17,428 bases of DNA from an uncultured Pseudomonadota bacterium (GTDB lineage Bacteria > Pseudomonadota > Gammaproteobacteria > Burkholderiales > SG8-41). Location of the stretch: NCBI GenBank assembly GCA_946885605.1, contig CAMPGR010000081.1:1-17428 (forward strand), given 5' to 3'. Made by a program: the position numbers and the translations under genes. The notes under the pieces were generated by a model. That model was not told where the DNA came from and made no database searches. It worked only from the letters and a program-made list of their open reading frames with translations. Of the stretch, positions 1 to 8,508 are shown piece by piece; within the stretch, counting starts at the first letter, position 1; each line of letters begins with the position of its first letter.

Positions 1-2
1 AG

Positions 3-251
3 GACGTGAACATGGGCTCGGTGTGGCAGTGTTCGCGAAACGATATCGCGTCCAATCTCGCGGTATTCGTCGCCGCAGGCGGCGTGTGGCTTGCCGGGTC
101 GCCGTGGCCCGACCTCGTGGTGGGACTTGCATTGGCGGCCTTGTTCCTGCGCTCCGCCGTACGCGTTATCAAGGACGCGCTACATGCACTGAGGGACTCG
201 AGTCACAGCGAAGGTCGATCGCCCGCCCAAAGGGCGGCGCGTGATGCTTGA
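3..251 (+). CDS. Cation diffusion facilitator (CDF) transporter, 3' end only
   Basis: The reading frame is open to the left window edge, so this is the C-terminal part of a gene that starts outside. It encodes two predicted membrane helices. The first follows the segment NMGSVWQCSRNDIASN, which matches TM5 of the CDF subgroup carrying a CSRND signature. The second, WPDLVVGLALAALFLRSAV, matches TM6. CDF proteins export divalent metals (Zn, Cd, Co) from the cytoplasm in exchange for protons. The protein ends about 20 residues after TM6 in a polar tail, with no cytoplasmic metal-binding domain, as is common in short members of this group. The TGA stop lies inside a promoter -35 box (TTGACT), so the natural 3' end may have been replaced. 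It precedes remnants of a CzcA-type pump on the same strand, which fits a former czc-like locus. Family assignment is fairly secure; the metal is not known. Confidence 0.72.
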   Translation, partial: DVNMGSVWQCSRNDIASNLAVFVAAGGVWLAGSPWPDLVVGLALAALFLRSAVRVIKDALHALRDSSHSEGRSPAQRAARDA

Positions 252-278
252 CTCTGGACTGCAGTCCAGGACGCAGGT
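248..278 (+). promoter_or_regulatory. MerR-family (CadR/PbrR/ZntR-like) operator-promoter
   Basis: A -35 box TTGACT (248-253) is followed directly by the perfect 16-bp palindrome CTGGACTGCAGTCCAG (254-269). With a 19-bp spacer the -10 position falls at 273-278 (GCAGGT), which is a weak match. A TTGACT box, a dyad starting right after it and a long 19-bp spacer are the known layout of promoters controlled by MerR-family metal sensors, especially the Cd/Pb/Zn group. It would read rightward into the damaged RND gene. No MerR-family regulator gene is present in the window. Confidence 0.55.
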
Positions 279-282
279 TCCC

Positions 283-564
283 ATGCTGCTGCCGCTGAGC
301 GGAACTTGTCCATCTCGGTGTCTGCCGTTGTCAGCAATGGCTGCACCCCTTAAAATTTCTCGGCACACCGACTGCGGTGTTTGTCATCTGGCGCACAGCT
401 ACGCAGTGCACCCTGCTAATCCTGCTGTGGGGTCGCCGGCAATGTGGCCTCCATCGTCGCGCTGCAGGGTACTCCTCTCTCATTTCTCCCCGACGGCCCA
501 GAGCGGCCAAAGTGGGAATCCTCTAGCCCCGTCCGGCGGGACGCCTAAGCTCTTTCCCCAGTAG
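283..564 (+). other. Gene-poor stretch with one doubtful small ORF
   Basis: Between the CDF fragment and the RND fragment there is only one open frame of note, 93 codons from an ATG at 283 to a TAG at 562. Its product contains HTDCGVCHLAH, which could be read as a CXXCH haem motif or as a small Cys/His-rich metal-cluster protein. There is no signal peptide of normal shape and no clear ribosome binding site, and codon use is not convincing. An internal ATG at 337 is an alternative start. I treat it as probable debris between two broken genes. No other gene is supported here. Confidence 0.2.
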
Positions 565-576
565 TTTTTCGTTGCC

Positions 577-1289
577 GCCGGTGTGCGCCGCTTCGATATT
601 CAGGTGCGCCTCGATTCAGCGTTCCGCGACGGCTTGCGGGCGATCAGCGATATTCCGCGACGCACTCAAAGTGGGGCGCTGGTGCCTCTTTCACGGGTGG
701 CAACCGTGGCAAACCGGGTGAAACTCCCGGAGGGCTACCGCATGGAGTGGGCGCGTTCGAGAATCAGCAGCGCACCATGGCGCGTCTGGCTGTCATTGTG
801 CCGCTAACCATTGGGCTCATCTTCCTGCTGCTCTACACCGCCTTCAATTCGCTTGCACATGCGGCCCTCATTATCGCCAACGTTCCTTTCTCGATCATCG
901 GTGGCGTCTTTGGGCTGGCGCTTACCGGGCAGTATGTGTCAGTGCCGTCAGCTATCGGCTTCATCGCCGTTTTCGGTGTGGCGATGTTGAATGGCATCGT
1001 GCTGGTGTCGTTTCTCAATGATCGACGCAGGCAGGGCCTGTCGATCCGCGAGGCGATGCGGGAGGGGGCGAGCCTCCGTCTCCGGCCGGTGCTGATGACC
1101 GCCTCAGTGGCGATTCTGGGCCTCATTTCCATGCTGCTGTCCCAGGGCGTGGGTGCAGAGACGCAGCGCCCGCTTGCAACTGTGGTCGTGGGTGGCCTGT
1201 TTAGCTCCACCGCACTGACTCTCCTGCTGCTTCCGCTCATGTACGAGTGGTTGGAAACGCGCAGTGAGCGCAGAAGCGCATTGGCTTGA
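577..1289 (+). pseudogene. C-terminal remnant of a CzcA-type heavy-metal RND efflux pump
   Basis: Frame 1 from about 577 reads GVRRFDIQVRL...SGALVPLSRVATVA, a recognisable stretch of the second periplasmic half of HME-RND pumps. It then jumps to KLPEGYRMEW. About 40 residues normally lying between these segments are missing, so there is an internal deletion. The sequence then shifts frame near 748-751: MEW is followed in frame 3 by GAFENQQRTMARL, where one G appears to be lost from a G run. The rest (to 1289) is a clean C-terminus with the last transmembrane helices, including IGFIAVFGVAMLNGIVLVSF and ETQRPLATVVVGG. RND pumps are about 1040 residues; less than a quarter remains and the N-terminal two thirds are absent, so no working pump is possible. 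The closest subgroup looks like CzcA/CnrA (Zn/Co/Cd/Ni) rather than CusA. Confidence 0.85.
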
Positions 1290-1308
1290 CCTTTAGCGGA
1301 GGATCGAT

Positions 1309-1476
1309 ATGAAAGTGATCAAGGCGCTTATCCATCAACACCGCGCTGCCGCCGTGGTCCATGCGCTCAAAGACGCGGGTTGCCGCAATCTTTGCGTCGC
1401 GCACGGGAACGATTGGCGCCTGCACTGTAGAGCAGCCGGCGGTGGTGAAGTGACGTTGCAAGGTGCCGATCGTTGA
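1309..1476 (+). pseudogene. Truncated PII-like protein of metal-efflux loci
   Basis: A 55-codon frame starts at an ATG at 1309, 19 bp after the pump remnant, with GGAGG a few bases upstream. Its first 30 residues, MKVIKALIHQHRAAAVVHALKDAGCRNLCV, match the N-terminus of the PII-like signalling proteins (about 100 residues) that often follow czcA/cusA-type genes. After that the frame degenerates and stops at half the normal length, so the C-terminal half of the ferredoxin-like fold is gone. Together with the upstream remnant this indicates decay of a whole operon. The function of the intact family in metal loci is not well established. A stretch of about 215 bp from here to 1692 holds no gene I can support. 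Confidence 0.5.
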
Positions 1477-1692
1477 TGTTTTCGTGGATGTTGGAAACAC
1501 CTTGGTTCCTTGGCGTGGCGCTGACGTCGCCAGTTATGCGTACGCTGGCGCCCAACTGGGGTAACCCTGATGGCCCTCCTACCTTTGACCGCTTCAGGGC
1601 ATCGCACTGGTGGCGGTCGCCGCCGCATTGTCGACGCATGCTGGCATGATGGGCGGGGTGATGGGTGTTGCAGTTGAGCGCTCCACGTGGGT

Positions 1693-2148
1693 TCAGGGCT
1701 TTCTGGCATTCCTCGTCATCTCCGCGCGGGCGGCGAGTACGTCGTTCGAAGTCCAGTGGCTTTTGATGTAGGCGAGCACCGCCCAGATCTCCTCGTCCGT
1801 CAGCTTCCCGGAGAAAGCCGGCATGTCGGTTTCGTAGTCCTTGGGGGCGTACCGCGGCACGAGTCCGTGCTTGGTAATTCCGAAGAGTACGCTATCCGGA
1901 TGGTGCCAGGTATGGCCGCTCTCGTCGTGCGGCGGTGCCGGCAGGCGTCCGCTCGGCAGCCGCTGGCGCCAGTTTGGCTGCCCTTCGAGCTTCGCGCCGT
2001 GGCAGCTCGCGCAATGTTGCGCGTATAACTTTCGGCCCTCCGCTACTTTGGAAACGTCGCGCGGACTCGCTCTTGGATCGTCGTCTGGTGTTGAAGCATC
2101 GCTGCACCCCGCAATAGCGATTGCCGCGATAAGCATGATGGATCGCAT
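1693..2148 (-). CDS. c-type cytochrome, predicted lipoprotein
   Basis: The product has 151 residues. It begins with a short hydrophobic signal and a lipobox (IAGC, Cys15), so it is predicted to be a lipid-anchored periplasmic protein. A single class I cytochrome c domain follows, with the haem-binding CASCH motif at 46-50 and a likely axial Met at 109 ([10 protein letters not shown]). The helix [12 protein letters not shown] near residues 119-130 is the usual C-terminal helix of this fold. It is the last gene of the minus-strand copper cluster, starting 3 bp after the stop of the preceding cytochrome gene, so the two are almost certainly co-translated. A role in passing electrons from periplasmic copper handling to the respiratory chain is inference. 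No strong ribosome binding site is visible, which fits translational coupling. Confidence 0.85.
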   Translation of the reverse strand: MRSIMLIAAIAIAGCSDASTPDDDPRASPRDVSKVAEGRKLYAQHCASCHGAKLEGQPNWRQRLPSGRLPAPPHDESGHTWHHPDSVLFGITKHGLVPRYAPKDYETDMPAFSGKLTDEEIWAVLAYIKSHWTSNDVLAARAEMTRNARKP

Positions 2149-2151
2149 GTC

Positions 2152-2853
2152 CTACGAACAGGGTTTGATGAATCGGCTGATCTCGCCCGGCGTCGCAAAG
2201 ACGATATTGGCACGGTCCCCGCGCATGCCGGCGCCGGTCAGTACCGGTTTGCCCGGTTCGGGCCCGCGCACGGTGGAGTCGGTCTTGATGCGCAAGTTGA
2301 ATTCCCAGATCTTGTGCGTCTCGCCGGAGGCCGTCTTGAGGGTGTACGTGTCGCCACAGTGCGTTAAGGACGTTACGAGCGAATCAGGACCGGCACGCTT
2401 GAGATTGGTGGGAGCGGCGCTGCCCATCATGCCGCCGCGCGAAGACGGGGCCGCCGGCGCTTTGCCTTCCGAGACCGCCCGAAGGTAGGCAATGAGATCC
2501 TGCCGTTGCTCCGCATCTTTTATCCCTTCGAACGTCATCGTATTGCCTGGTATGAGGCGTGCGGGATCGGCAAGCCACTGATCCAATGTCTTGCCGTCCC
2601 AGACTACGCTGGAGCGCTCCAGTACGTCGGAATACCGGCGGAAGCCCTTCGCCGTGCCGGCTTTCCTGCCCCATATGTCGGCCAAACTCGGGCCGGTCAG
2701 ATGTTCGCCCGGTTTGACCGAGTGACAGGCGACACACTGCTGAAAGGCTTTGGCGCCGCTGACCGCATTCCCAGCAGCCAGGCCGGTGTGGGCGCTCAGC
2801 AAAAGCGCGACGGCAGACACATAAAACACAATCGAGCGTTGCCCGACGTTCAT
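2152..2853 (-). CDS. c-type cytochrome with extra C-terminal domain
   Basis: The product has 233 residues with an N-terminal signal peptide ending near LSAHTGLAA. Residues about 28-127 form a cytochrome c class I domain with CVACH at 40-44 and a likely axial Met at 106 (GNTMTFEG). The C-terminal part, about 143-233, is not cytochrome-like. It contains CGDTYTLKTASGETHKIWEFNLRIKTD and ends in FIKPCS, giving two Cys residues (HCGD and KPCS) that could form a disulfide. I have no name for this domain. A ribosome binding site GAGGAG lies about 9 bp before the ATG. The gene sits 31 bp after the DUF411 gene and 3 bp before the lipoprotein cytochrome, in the tail of the copper operon. The protein is likely periplasmic; its redox partner is not evident. 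Confidence 0.85.
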   Translation of the reverse strand: MNVGQRSIVFYVSAVALLLSAHTGLAAGNAVSGAKAFQQCVACHSVKPGEHLTGPSLADIWGRKAGTAKGFRRYSDVLERSSVVWDGKTLDQWLADPARLIPGNTMTFEGIKDAEQRQDLIAYLRAVSEGKAPAAPSSRGGMMGSAAPTNLKRAGPDSLVTSLTHCGDTYTLKTASGETHKIWEFNLRIKTDSTVRGPEPGKPVLTGAGMRGDRANIVFATPGEISRFIKPCS

Positions 2854-2884
2854 AACACAACTCCTCGAGCCCTTTCGCTGCGGT

Positions 2885-3322
2885 TCAGTGCCGTTCGAAA
2901 ACGGTAGTGCCGCCGCGCTTATCTAACAGGTAAGTCACATAAGGCTCCTGTCCGGCCTGCTCCATGCCCGGCGAGCCCGCCGGCATGCCGGGAACTGCGA
3001 GTCCCCGCGCGGTCGGTCTTTCCTTGAGCAAGCGCTTGATCTCGCGCGCGTGGACGTGGCCTTCGATCACGTATCCGTCCGCCACCGCGGTGTGGCATGC
3101 ACCGAGTTTCTCCGGCACGCCCAGACGCTCACGAACGGGCCGCGTATCCGGCACGTCGATCGGCTTCACCCGGAAGCCGTTTGCCCGCAGATGGTCGATC
3201 CACGAGCTGCAGCAACCTCAGTTGGCGTTCTTGTAGACCTCGATGAGTTGCTGCGCATGCACGTTCGGCACGGCGATTGCCATGGTGATGCAACAGCCCA
3301 CTGCTGCAAGGATGTTTCGCAT
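2885..3322 (-). pseudogene. DUF411 metal-binding protein interrupted by an in-frame TGA
   Basis: From an ATG at 3322, preceded by a strong ribosome binding site (AAAGGAG, about 7 bp), the frame encodes a signal peptide (MRNILAAVGCCITMAIAVPNVHA) and then QQLIEVYKNAN. Codon 35 is TGA (3220-3218). The same frame continues with GCCSSWIDHLRANGF to the natural stop, for 145 codons in all, the usual DUF411 size. DUF411 proteins are periplasmic and carry a CGCC motif. The TGA stands exactly at the first Cys of that motif, so the site would read stop-GCC or, if decoded as selenocysteine, Sec-GCC. A second conserved Cys-His pair (ACHTAV, 76-77) and the PGMPAGSPGME segment are intact. A restart at the GTG at 3169 would lack both the signal peptide and the motif. 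The gene lies between cusF and two cytochrome genes in a copper operon, which fits a copper-binding role. Confidence 0.75.
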
Positions 3323-3376
3323 CGCTTTCTCCTTTGAACTCGGTCTTCGCTACCGATTAGTTCCAATGCCTCGTCG

Positions 3377-3745
3377 CTACTTTACGCCGGTGATAACGTA
3401 GTCCTTGCCCTGCTGAACGAACTCGAATTCCACTTTCTTGTTGGCCGGTAGCTTTTCGAGCATTGCCTTGTCCTTCACCGCGAAAGACATAGTCATCGCG
3501 GGCCACTTGAGGCTCGGCACCGGTTCGTGAGCGAGCGTCACCGTGCCTTTGTTCCGATCGGCGCTTTTCACCACGCCGGTCGCCTTGTGCGCGGTCTGAC
3601 CTTTGTCATTCCCGGACATTGGCTTGCGATCCATTTTCATGTCGTCCATGCCTTTCATGTCCATGCCCTTCATATCGCCGGACTGTGCCATTGCTGCGCT
3701 GGACATGCCGAGAACAATGACGGTGATGAGTGCGTTAGCTTTCAT
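3377..3745 (-). CDS. cusF: CusF, periplasmic Cu(I)/Ag(I) chaperone
   Basis: The product has 122 residues: a signal peptide (cleavage near AAMA-QSG), a Met-rich linker (DMKGMDMKGMDDMKMDRKPM, about 24-43) and a CusF OB-fold domain. The metal site is complete: His73 in TLAHEPVPSLK, Trp81, Met84 and Met86 in KWPAMTM. These are the His, Met, Met and cation-pi Trp that bind Cu(I)/Ag(I) in this family. CusF hands metal to the CusB adaptor of the pump. The gene starts 12 bp after cusA, with ribosome binding site AAAGGA about 7 bp upstream of the ATG, so it is part of the same operon. The Met-rich segment between signal and domain is longer than in the minimal E. coli protein and probably adds metal capacity. 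Confidence 0.93.
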   Translation of the reverse strand: MKANALITVIVLGMSSAAMAQSGDMKGMDMKGMDDMKMDRKPMSGNDKGQTAHKATGVVKSADRNKGTVTLAHEPVPSLKWPAMTMSFAVKDKAMLEKLPANKKVEFEFVQQGKDYVITGVK

Positions 3746-3757
3746 CGCTGATTCCTT

Positions 3758-6700
3758 TCAGAGAGTTGTTGATACCTGCGGATCGTTCCGCGGCTGTGCC
3801 TGACGACGCACCACTAAAGAGCGGCGGCGCATCAGGAGGTAAGCCGCGGGTATTACAAACATCGACAAGAGCGGCGCGGTAACCATGCCGCCTACCATCG
3901 GTGCGGCAATGCGTTGCATCACTTCGGAGCCCGTGCCCGAGCCCCACATGATCGGCAGCAGCCCTGCAATGATGACTGCTACTGTCATCGCAATGGGCCT
4001 GATCCTCAGCGCGGCGCCCTCGACAATCCCTTCGGTGAGATCCTTTACATTGTTAAGACGCCCTTCCTCTTCGCGCTCGGCGACCGCTTGATTCACGTAA
4101 AGGAGCATGACGACGCCGATTTCAGCCGCGACGCCGCCAAGTGCGATGAACCCCACCGCCGTTGCGATGGACATGTTGTAACCGAGAAAAAACATCAGCC
4201 AGTACCCGCCCACCACCGCGAAGGGCAGCGTCACCATGATCAACGCTGCTTCGGAGAAGCGGGCGAAGGTGAGATACAACAGCACGAATATGATCAGCAG
4301 CGTCGCTGGCACGACGATCTTGAGCTTGGCCGTAGCGCGCTCCAGAAACTCGAACTGCCCGGACCATGACAGGGAATAGCCCGGGGGCAGTTTGATTTCC
4401 CTGGCAACGGCCTGCTGCATTTCGCCCACCGCGGAGCTTAAATCGCGTCCGTGAAGATCGATGTAAACCCACCCCGAGAGCCGGGCGTTCTCGCTCTTCA
4501 GCATCGGCGGCCCGTCGGTGATCGTGATGGCGGCAACATCTCCCAACCGCAGCTGCGCGCCGCGCTCGGTCAGAACCGGCAGGCTGCGGATTTTTTCCAC
4601 AGAGTCGCGTATTTCGCGTGGATAGCGCAAGTTGATGGGGAAGCGCTGCAGACCCTCGACGGTTTCACCGATGTTGTCCCCGCCGATGGCGGCCGACACG
4701 ATGCTCTGCACATCGGCAATGATCAGCCCGTAGCGCGCCGCCATGCCGCGGTCGATCTTGACGTCGATGTAGCGGCCACCGGAGAGACGCTCGGCGAACG
4801 CCGAAGTCACGCCCGGCACGTTCTTCACCACGCGCTGGACATCGGAAGCGATGCGATCCACTTCCTGCAGATTGGTGCCCGCCACCTTGACCCCGACCGG
4901 GCTCTTGATGCCGGTGGCCAGCATGTCGATGCGGTTGCGAATCGGCGGAACCCAGATATTCGACAGCCCCGGCACTCTCACGATGCGATCGAGCTCCTCG
5001 ACCAGCTTCTCGGGTGTCATGCCGGCACGCCACTGCTCCCGCGGCTTGAACTGGATCGTGGTCTCGAACATCTCGAGCGGCGCCGGGTCGGTCGCGGTTT
5101 CGGCGCGTCCGGCCTTGCCGAAGACGCTCGCGACTTCGGATATGGTTTTGATCAAACGGTCCGTTTGCTGCAGCAGCTCCGCCGCCTTGCCGGCAGAGAT
5201 GCCGGGCAGCGCGGACGGCATGTAGAGCAGATCGCCTTCGTCGAGCGGCGGCATGAACTCGCCACCGATGCGCGTGGCGGGATAAATCGTTGCGAACAGA
5301 ATGAGAATCGCGACGGCAAGTGTCGCCGTCGGAAACGACAGCACTTTGCGCACTGCCGGTTGATACAGCCGGATAAGACCGCGGTTGAGCGGATTTTTCT
5401 TTTCCTCGGGTATCCTGCCGCGGATCAGATAGCCCATGAGCACGGGAATCAGTGTAACCGCCAGACCCGCGGCGGCCGCCATCGCATAAGTCTTGGTGTA
5501 TGCGAGCGGCGAGAAGAGCCGTCCCTCCTGCGCCTCGAGCGTAAACACCGGCACAAACGAAAGCGTGATGATCAGGAGCGAAAAGAACAGGGCGGGTCCG
5601 ACCTGCGCTGCGGCTTCTCCGATGACGTGCCAATGCGTCGGCCCAGTCAGATTCTGTCCCGGATGCGTACGGTGCCAGGCCTCGATGTGCTTGTGCGCGT
5701 TCTCGATCATCACCACCGCCGCATCCACCATTGCTCCTATGGCAATCGCGATCCCGCCCAAGGACATGATGTTGGCGTTCACGCCCTGGTAGTACATCAC
5801 GATGAACGCCATCAGCACGCCAAGCGGCAAGGACACGATAGCAACGAGCGCCGAGCGCAGATGAAACAGGAACACGAGGCATACCAGGGCCACGACGAGA
5901 AATTCTTCGATCAGTTTCTCGTTGAGATTGCGCACGGCGCGCTTGATCAGGCTCGAACGGTCGTAGGTCGGCACGATTTCCACGCCGTCCGGGAGGCTGG
6001 ACTTCAGCTTCTCGAGTTTCGCTTTGACGGCATCGATTGTTTCCAGCGCATTTTTGCCGTAGCGCATGATGATGATGCCTCCTGCGACTTCACCCTCGCC
6101 GTTCAACTCAGCGATGCCGCGCCGCATTTCGGGGCCGACCTGGATGCGCGCGACGTCCCCCAATCGGACCGGCACGCCCGCCTCGCTGGTCATCAGCGGT
6201 ATCTTGCGAAAGTCGTCGAGCGACTGAAGATAGCCGGAAGCGCGCACCATGTACTCGGCTTCGGCAAGCTCCAGTACGGAGCCACCCGTTTCCTGGTTCG
6301 CGCGCTGTACCGCCTCCATGACTTTCATGTGCGGAATGTTGAAGGCTCGCATGCGGTCGGGGTCCAGCACGATCTGGTACTGGCGCACCATGCCGCCCAC
6401 GCTTGCGACTTCGGACACATTGGGCACGGCTTTCAACTCGTACTTGAGAAACCAGTCCTGGAGCGCACGCAGCTGCGAGAGATCCATCCTGCCGCTCTTG
6501 TCGATGAGCGCGTATTCGTACACCCAGCCGACGCCCGTCGCGTCGGGGCCCAACGCCGTTTTCGCCTGCGGCGGCAATTTCGACTGCACTTGGTTCATGT
6601 ATTCGAGAACACGCGATCGCGCCCAGTACGGATCGGTGCCGTCCTCGAACAGTATGTAAACGAACGAATCGCCGAACATCGAGTAACCGCGCACCGTTCT

Positions 6701-6937
6701 CGCGCCCGGCACCGAAAGCATCGTTGTCGCAAGCGGGTACGTGACCTGGTTCTCGACGATCTGCGGCGCCTGTCCCGGATACGTGGTGCGAATGATGACC
6801 TGCACGTCGGACAGATCGGGGATCGCGTCGAGCGGTGTCTTCAACATCGCCCATACACCCCACGCGGTGATCATCACCGTGGCAAGGAGCACCAGGAAAC
6901 GGTTGCGGATCGACCAGCGGATCAATGCGGTTATCAT
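3758..6937 (-). CDS. cusA: CusA, Cu(I)/Ag(I) RND efflux pump
   Basis: The product has 1059 residues, a normal length for a heavy-metal RND inner-membrane pump. It extrudes Cu(I)/Ag(I) from periplasm or cytoplasm through CusC, driven by protons. The three periplasmic-site Met residues known from E. coli CusA are present at the same numbers: Met573 (LLYMPS), Met623 (PLEMFETT) and Met672 (RIDMLATG). Met residues of the proposed channel also match (391, 403, 410, 486, 501, and 1007 in SEVMQRI). Asp405 in [20 protein letters not shown] and Glu939 in GGVAAEIG are the expected proton-relay acids. The relay Lys of E. coli (RPKAMT) is Ile982 here (RPIAMT). The ATG overlaps the cusB stop as ATGA, so the two genes are translationally coupled. 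Cu/Ag specificity is well supported by these residues and by the neighbouring CusF. Confidence 0.96.
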   Translation of the reverse strand: MITALIRWSIRNRFLVLLATVMITAWGVWAMLKTPLDAIPDLSDVQVIIRTTYPGQAPQIVENQVTYPLATTMLSVPGARTVRGYSMFGDSFVYILFEDGTDPYWARSRVLEYMNQVQSKLPPQAKTALGPDATGVGWVYEYALIDKSGRMDLSQLRALQDWFLKYELKAVPNVSEVASVGGMVRQYQIVLDPDRMRAFNIPHMKVMEAVQRANQETGGSVLELAEAEYMVRASGYLQSLDDFRKIPLMTSEAGVPVRLGDVARIQVGPEMRRGIAELNGEGEVAGGIIIMRYGKNALETIDAVKAKLEKLKSSLPDGVEIVPTYDRSSLIKRAVRNLNEKLIEEFLVVALVCLVFLFHLRSALVAIVSLPLGVLMAFIVMYYQGVNANIMSLGGIAIAIGAMVDAAVVMIENAHKHIEAWHRTHPGQNLTGPTHWHVIGEAAAQVGPALFFSLLIITLSFVPVFTLEAQEGRLFSPLAYTKTYAMAAAAGLAVTLIPVLMGYLIRGRIPEEKKNPLNRGLIRLYQPAVRKVLSFPTATLAVAILILFATIYPATRIGGEFMPPLDEGDLLYMPSALPGISAGKAAELLQQTDRLIKTISEVASVFGKAGRAETATDPAPLEMFETTIQFKPREQWRAGMTPEKLVEELDRIVRVPGLSNIWVPPIRNRIDMLATGIKSPVGVKVAGTNLQEVDRIASDVQRVVKNVPGVTSAFAERLSGGRYIDVKIDRGMAARYGLIIADVQSIVSAAIGGDNIGETVEGLQRFPINLRYPREIRDSVEKIRSLPVLTERGAQLRLGDVAAITITDGPPMLKSENARLSGWVYIDLHGRDLSSAVGEMQQAVAREIKLPPGYSLSWSGQFEFLERATAKLKIVVPATLLIIFVLLYLTFARFSEAALIMVTLPFAVVGGYWLMFFLGYNMSIATAVGFIALGGVAAEIGVVMLLYVNQAVAEREEEGRLNNVKDLTEGIVEGAALRIRPIAMTVAVIIAGLLPIMWGSGTGSEVMQRIAAPMVGGMVTAPLLSMFVIPAAYLLMRRRSLVVRRQAQPRNDPQVSTTL

Positions 6938-8508
6938 TTTTTCGATCCTCTCTCACCGCTTTTCGTGCCGCTTTTCGTCTCCTGTGCCGTCAGGGGCGAA
7001 ATTTTGGTGATCTCGTACATGCCGTCCGGTGTCTGGCGAACCTCAAAAGCGACAGTGTCACCCACACGGAGATTTTTGGGTGCCCTGTCTGCGGGAAGCC
7101 TGAAGCCCATAGTCATGGCGCCCCATTTCAACGACGGCATCGGGCCGTGCGACAGCGTCACTTCATCTTTGCCGATACTTTCGACTTTGCCCTCTCCGCG
7201 ATGGACTGTATCGCCCGGCTTGGTGGCATCGGGCACCGGCATATCGTGCATGCGCGTCGCAGTGCTTCTCAAGCTCGCCTCCGAGTCCAGCAGGAACTGA
7301 CCGGATATCACCACTTTCTGACCGGCTTCGAGCCCTTTGCGGATCTCGCTCTGTCCGTCTGCTTCAAAACCCAGTTCAACGTCCACCGGGGTAAAGCCAC
7401 CGTCGCCTTGAGCCACAATGACAACATTGCGCGTCCCCGTTTGGATCACTGCTTCGGTCGGCACCAACAAGACTTCCTTGCGGCTCATCGGCGCGAAATC
7501 GACTTTTGCGAACATGCCGGGGACGAGCCGGCCGCCGGGATTCGCCAGCTCGACGCGTGCCTTCAGCGTGCGCGTGGCCGTATCGATCTCGGGCAGGATT
7601 GCATTGACCCGTCCTTTGAATACGGCTTCGGGCAGCGCCATCGTGCGTGCTTCAGCGGCATTCCCGGGCCGTAAGAAACGCGCCAGGCTCTCCGGCACCT
7701 CCGCGTTGATCCATACCGTACCGAGCCCGTTGATGCGGAAAAGCGCAGCGCCCGACATCACCGTCATGCCTTCACGCGCGCCCAGCTCCGTGATGACTCC
7801 ACCCAGGGGCGCGGTTACGGTAAGACGGGGGTGTATCTTGCCGGTTGTTTCAACCAATCGGATGTGGTCTTCCGTCATCCCGGCAAGACGCATGCGTTGG
7901 CGCGCACCGTCGAGCAGCGATGCAATGCCTGTGCCCTCATCAGCCATCCGCTTCACAGTCAGATACTCCTCCTGCGCCGCCACCCAATCGGGCGCGTACA
8001 GCTCAGCCAATGCTTGGCCCTTCTTTACCGCATCGAGCGGTGCACGCACGTACAATTTTTCGACGTAGCCGCTGGTTCGCGCCTGCACAACGGCGACATC
8101 ACGCTCGTTGAAAGCGACGCTGCCCACCGCTTCTACGCTGGGCTTCAACACGCCGCGAGTGACCTCTGCGGTCCGCATGCCGAGGTTTTGCTGTACGCGC
8201 GGACTGATCGTTACCTTTCCCTCGTCGTTATCGCCACCCGCGTAAACCGGAACGAGCTGCATGTCCATAAAGGGCGACTTGCCGGGCTTGTCGAACTTCT
8301 GACCCGCTACCATCGGATCGTGCCAATAAAGCACTCTCTTGCCGGTCGCCGGGTCGACGTCGCCGGCTTTCTGGGCAGCGCCCGTGCCTGAGGCGTCGGA
8401 TGCCGGTGCGCCCGTCTGCATGCCGCGGCTCATGCCGAGTGAGTAAAGGCCGTACCCCCCGGCCGCACCGATAAGAAACAGTATTACGACCAGAATTCCG
8501 GTTTTCAT
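6934..8508 (-). CDS. cusB: CusB membrane-fusion adaptor with fused CusF domain
   Basis: The product has 524 residues, longer than E. coli CusB (about 400). An N-terminal membrane anchor (residues 4-24) is followed by a short heavy-metal-binding domain, [20 protein letters not shown] and [10 protein letters not shown] (about 60-90), as found in many CusB proteins. The HlyD-like lipoyl, hairpin and beta-barrel domains follow (about 100-425), with [18 protein letters not shown] and [18 protein letters not shown]. The extra C-terminus (about 430-506) is a complete CusF domain: [19 protein letters not shown] carries the His, Trp, Met and Met metal ligands. The protein bridges CusA and CusC and can itself bind metal. 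The start overlaps the cusC stop (ATGA) and the stop overlaps the cusA start (ATGA), so the three genes are a coupled unit. A separate cusF also exists downstream of cusA. Confidence 0.94.
   Translation of the reverse strand: MKTGILVVILFLIGAAGGYGLYSLGMSRGMQTGAPASDASGTGAAQKAGDVDPATGKRVLYWHDPMVAGQKFDKPGKSPFMDMQLVPVYAGGDNDEGKVTISPRVQQNLGMRTAEVTRGVLKPSVEAVGSVAFNERDVAVVQARTSGYVEKLYVRAPLDAVKKGQALAELYAPDWVAAQEEYLTVKRMADEGTGIASLLDGARQRMRLAGMTEDHIRLVETTGKIHPRLTVTAPLGGVITELGAREGMTVMSGAALFRINGLGTVWINAEVPESLARFLRPGNAAEARTMALPEAVFKGRVNAILPEIDTATRTLKARVELANPGGRLVPGMFAKVDFAPMSRKEVLLVPTEAVIQTGTRNVVIVAQGDGGFTPVDVELGFEADGQSEIRKGLEAGQKVVISGQFLLDSEASLRSTATRMHDMPVPDATKPGDTVHRGEGKVESIGKDEVTLSHGPMPSLKWGAMTMGFRLPADRAPKNLRVGDTVAFEVRQTPDGMYEITKISPLTAQETKSGTKSGERGSKK

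Noticed and set aside
3197..3217. A convincing bacterial SECIS element after the DUF411 TGA
   Set aside because: Only a four-pair helix with a five-base loop (AUCGA), including one G-U pair, could be drawn by eye. It is too weak to claim, so the selenocysteine idea rests on the position of the TGA alone.
3166..3366. Small minus-strand frame of 66 codons overlapping the start of the DUF411 gene
   Set aside because: It is out of frame with the DUF411 signal peptide and reads MELIGSEDRVQRRKRCETS without domain or signal. The DUF411 frame has the ribosome binding site and the homology.
4451..7300. Open frame of 949 codons on the plus strand
   Set aside because: It is the antisense shadow of cusA and the end of cusB. 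Its product is rich in His, Arg and Asp with no domain, as expected from the complement of GC-rich coding sequence.
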